Positions 7,597-8,735 of a stretch of 8,735 bases of DNA are shown one piece after another (positions within the stretch are counted from its first letter, which is position 1; each line of letters starts with the position of its first letter). Source of the DNA: Flavobacteriaceae bacterium. Its GTDB lineage: Bacteria > Bacteroidota > Bacteroidia > Flavobacteriales > Flavobacteriaceae. The notes beneath the pieces were generated by a model. The model was not told where the DNA came from and did not search any database. It was given only the letters and a program-made list of their open reading frames with translations. The DNA is taken from the NCBI GenBank assembly GCA_016763715.1, contig JAESTG010000270.1, positions 1 through 8,735 on the forward strand. The letters are read 5' to 3'. A program made the translations under genes and the position numbers.

Positions 7597-8457
7597 TTAG
7601 ATTGGCTGGAATAATATTGGAACCATATATACTACAGCTATTGGCTCTCCTTTGTGTACTGCTGGTTTGAATAAGGGAAGTTTCTCTATAATTTCGATAG
7701 TGTGTTTTTCTACCTTTGGATGTTGCGCTCTAACTTGAATGTCCTTCAATTCACCAGTTTCAGTAATTGTAAATTTAGCAAAAATTCGTTGTCGACCACT
7801 CAGTTCCAGCTCAGTAAATGTCTCAAGAACAAAATTTGTAGTGATATGTTTTCGGATAGCCTCTTTAAAAAATCTTCTTTTTTCTTTAAGAGGAAGCTTT
7901 TTTGGGGTGTCTTGAAATTGGGGAGGAAGATCCACAATTGTAAATGGTATAGGGAGGGTTTTGTTTATTTGCCAATTGCCTGTTGCTGGCACTTCCAAAG
8001 CTCCCATAATTATAGGTAACTCTTCTTCTGCACTATTTTGTATGAGAATGTCAAAGTCCTCTTTAAATTTTTTCTGAATATCTTCTTCGGAAGCAACAAT
8101 GACTACTCTTTCAATTTTTTGAGTTTCTGTCATTCCATTGGAACAACTCAACAGTGAAGCACCCATGCTTATGAGAAGAGCTAAAAGGAATGTTCTATGA
8201 AATGACATTTTTATTTTGAAGGTATTCATGGGAATGTTAATTTGGAAAGGTGAAAGTTGTTCCCGTCTTACTCGTCCGCAGATGTGTTGTTGGCTATGTT
8301 CTAAAAGATAGGCTCGAATTTGGGTAGTATCCATACTCGTGAAGTCCTTCACCGTTTTTTCGCAAGAATCACAAAAACGTCCTTGGTTAGTGGGACTCAT
8401 TATATTCCAATCCTCATGGCATGGTTTCGGAATGTTGATGGAGTAAAATGTTTTCAT
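7597..8457 (-). CDS. Membrane protein: N-terminal cysteine domain, one hydrophobic segment, TonB-like C-terminal domain
   Basis: From the ATG at 8457 (286 residues) the protein begins MKTFYSINIPKPCHEDWN. A cysteine domain follows with Cys13, Cys29, Cys32 (GRFCDSC) and Cys60 (HICGR), perhaps metal-binding. Residues 90-104 are hydrophobic and end LLSC (Cys105), lipobox-like. A charged/Pro-rich linker leads to a TonB_C-like domain at about 220-283 (FAKFTITETGELKDIQV, KLPLFKPA, GEPIAVVYMVPILF). TonB C-terminal domains contact outer-membrane receptors; whether this one does is unknown. Flavobacterial proteins with this whole layout exist to my recollection, often named energy transducer TonB. The open frame extends to a TTG at 8484 and an ATG at 8481, but 8457 gives the family-like MKxFxIxIPxPC start. 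An internal ATG at 8208 would give a standard lipoprotein (MSFHRTFLLALL...LLSC). The gene precedes dxs by 33 nt. Confidence 0.8.
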   Translation of the reverse strand: MKTFYSINIPKPCHEDWNIMSPTNQGRFCDSCEKTVKDFTSMDTTQIRAYLLEHSQQHICGRVRREQLSPFQINIPMNTFKIKMSFHRTFLLALLISMGASLLSCSNGMTETQKIERVVIVASEEDIQKKFKEDFDILIQNSAEEELPIIMGALEVPATGNWQINKTLPIPFTIVDLPPQFQDTPKKLPLKEKRRFFKEAIRKHITTNFVLETFTELELSGRQRIFAKFTITETGELKDIQVRAQHPKVEKHTIEIIEKLPLFKPAVHKGEPIAVVYMVPILFQPI

Positions 8458-8501
8458 TCTATGAAATTTTCTATGAAGCATCAAATTCCCTGCCGAATTT
8501 A

Positions 8502-8523
8502 AAATTGTAATAGAAATTGTAAT
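8502..8523. repeat. Direct repeat of AAATTGTAAT, 12-bp period
   Basis: Two perfect 10-bp copies lie at 8502-8511 and 8514-8523, between the divergent TonB-like gene and tadA. The second overlaps the candidate -7 element of tadA. In such AT-rich DNA this may be chance; it could also be a regulator site. Confidence 0.5.
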
Positions 8524-8527
8524 TTTG
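8520..8527 (+). promoter_or_regulatory. Candidate -7 promoter element (TAATTTTG) for tadA
   Basis: TAATTTTG matches the Bacteroidota -7 consensus TAnnTTTG exactly and lies 29 nt before the tadA ATG, leaving a short leader of about 20-25 nt. The nearest upstream TTG (8505-8507) is closer than the usual -33 spacing, so support is partial. Confidence 0.4.
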
Positions 8528-8556
8528 AAGATGTAACGAGTATATAATTAATAGCA

Positions 8557-8735
8557 ATGATCAACCCCTACGACGACACTTATTTTATGAAACGGGCTAT
8601 GCAAGAAGCCGAAACTGCCTATGATAAAGGAGAAGTGCCTATTGGCGCTGTGATTGTAGCAAAAAATCAAATTATTGCTCGAGGATATAACCTAACTGAA
8701 ACTTTAAATGATGTCACTGCGCATGCCGAAATGCA
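8557..8735 (+). CDS. tadA: tRNA-specific adenosine deaminase (5' part; runs off the window)
   Basis: Zinc-dependent cytidine-deaminase-fold enzyme that converts adenosine to inosine at wobble position 34 of tRNA-Arg(ACG). Fifty-nine codons are visible, beginning MINPYDDTYFMKRAMQEAE. They include the KGEVPIGAVIV strand and the catalytic HAE motif: His56 as a zinc ligand and Glu58 as the proton shuttle (TAHAEM). The second zinc motif, PCxxC, would lie beyond position 8735, so the gene is incomplete here rather than broken. The ATG at 8557 fits the usual TadA N-terminus, and no other start is needed. It is divergent from the TonB-like gene, with about 100 bp between the preferred starts. A guanine deaminase or other nucleoside deaminase is possible, but the KGEVPIGAV/HAEM combination favours TadA. 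Confidence 0.92.
   Translation, partial: MINPYDDTYFMKRAMQEAETAYDKGEVPIGAVIVAKNQIIARGYNLTETLNDVTAHAEM

Noticed and set aside
8458..8484. Longer N-terminus of the TonB-like protein starting at TTG 8484 or ATG 8481
   Set aside because: It adds a short basic stretch not expected in the family, while ATG 8457 gives the typical MKxFxIxIPxPC opening; not fully excluded.

Overview
The window looks like a chromosomal segment of a member of the Bacteroidota, most likely a flavobacterium. The DNA is AT-rich. A TonB-dependent receptor carries the N-terminal carboxypeptidase-regulatory-like domain typical of this phylum. A lipoprotein has the acidic Cys-Ser-Ser-Asp-Asp-Asp start associated with surface export in flavobacteria. 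Most genes lack a Shine-Dalgarno sequence, and a TAnnTTTG-type promoter element is visible. The taxonomic placement is an inference from these traits and from remembered family resemblance; no search was run.

Left part (1-4189, minus strand): a two-gene operon. A TonB-dependent outer-membrane receptor (4189-1406) is followed after 25 nt by a predicted surface lipoprotein (1380 to the window edge). The lipoprotein contains two copies of a beta-rich module around a WGG motif. A one-base frameshift near 86-88 lies in the second copy: the in-frame reading ends at 34, while the clearly homologous continuation runs in another frame off the left edge. The pair probably binds and imports an unknown nutrient.

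Divergent control region (4190-4452): it lies between the receptor and dgt. It holds TGTTA motifs at multiples of 11 bp, two of them adjacent, upstream of the receptor. This resembles a site for a PhoB/OmpR-family response regulator.

Middle and right (4453-8484): dgt (plus strand, dNTP triphosphohydrolase) converges on dxs (minus strand, DXP synthase of the MEP isoprenoid pathway) with no base between the two stop codons. Upstream of dxs, 33 nt away and probably co-transcribed, is a membrane protein with an N-terminal cysteine domain, one hydrophobic segment ending in a lipobox-like Cys, and a TonB-like C-terminal domain.

Right edge (8557-8735): the 5' part of tadA (tRNA adenosine deaminase) on the plus strand, divergent from the TonB-like gene. 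The right half is mainly housekeeping. The parts worth a second look are the receptor/lipoprotein pair with its frameshift, its phased control region, and the Cys-domain/TonB protein. I saw no tRNA, rRNA, CRISPR array, insertion sequence or phage gene.
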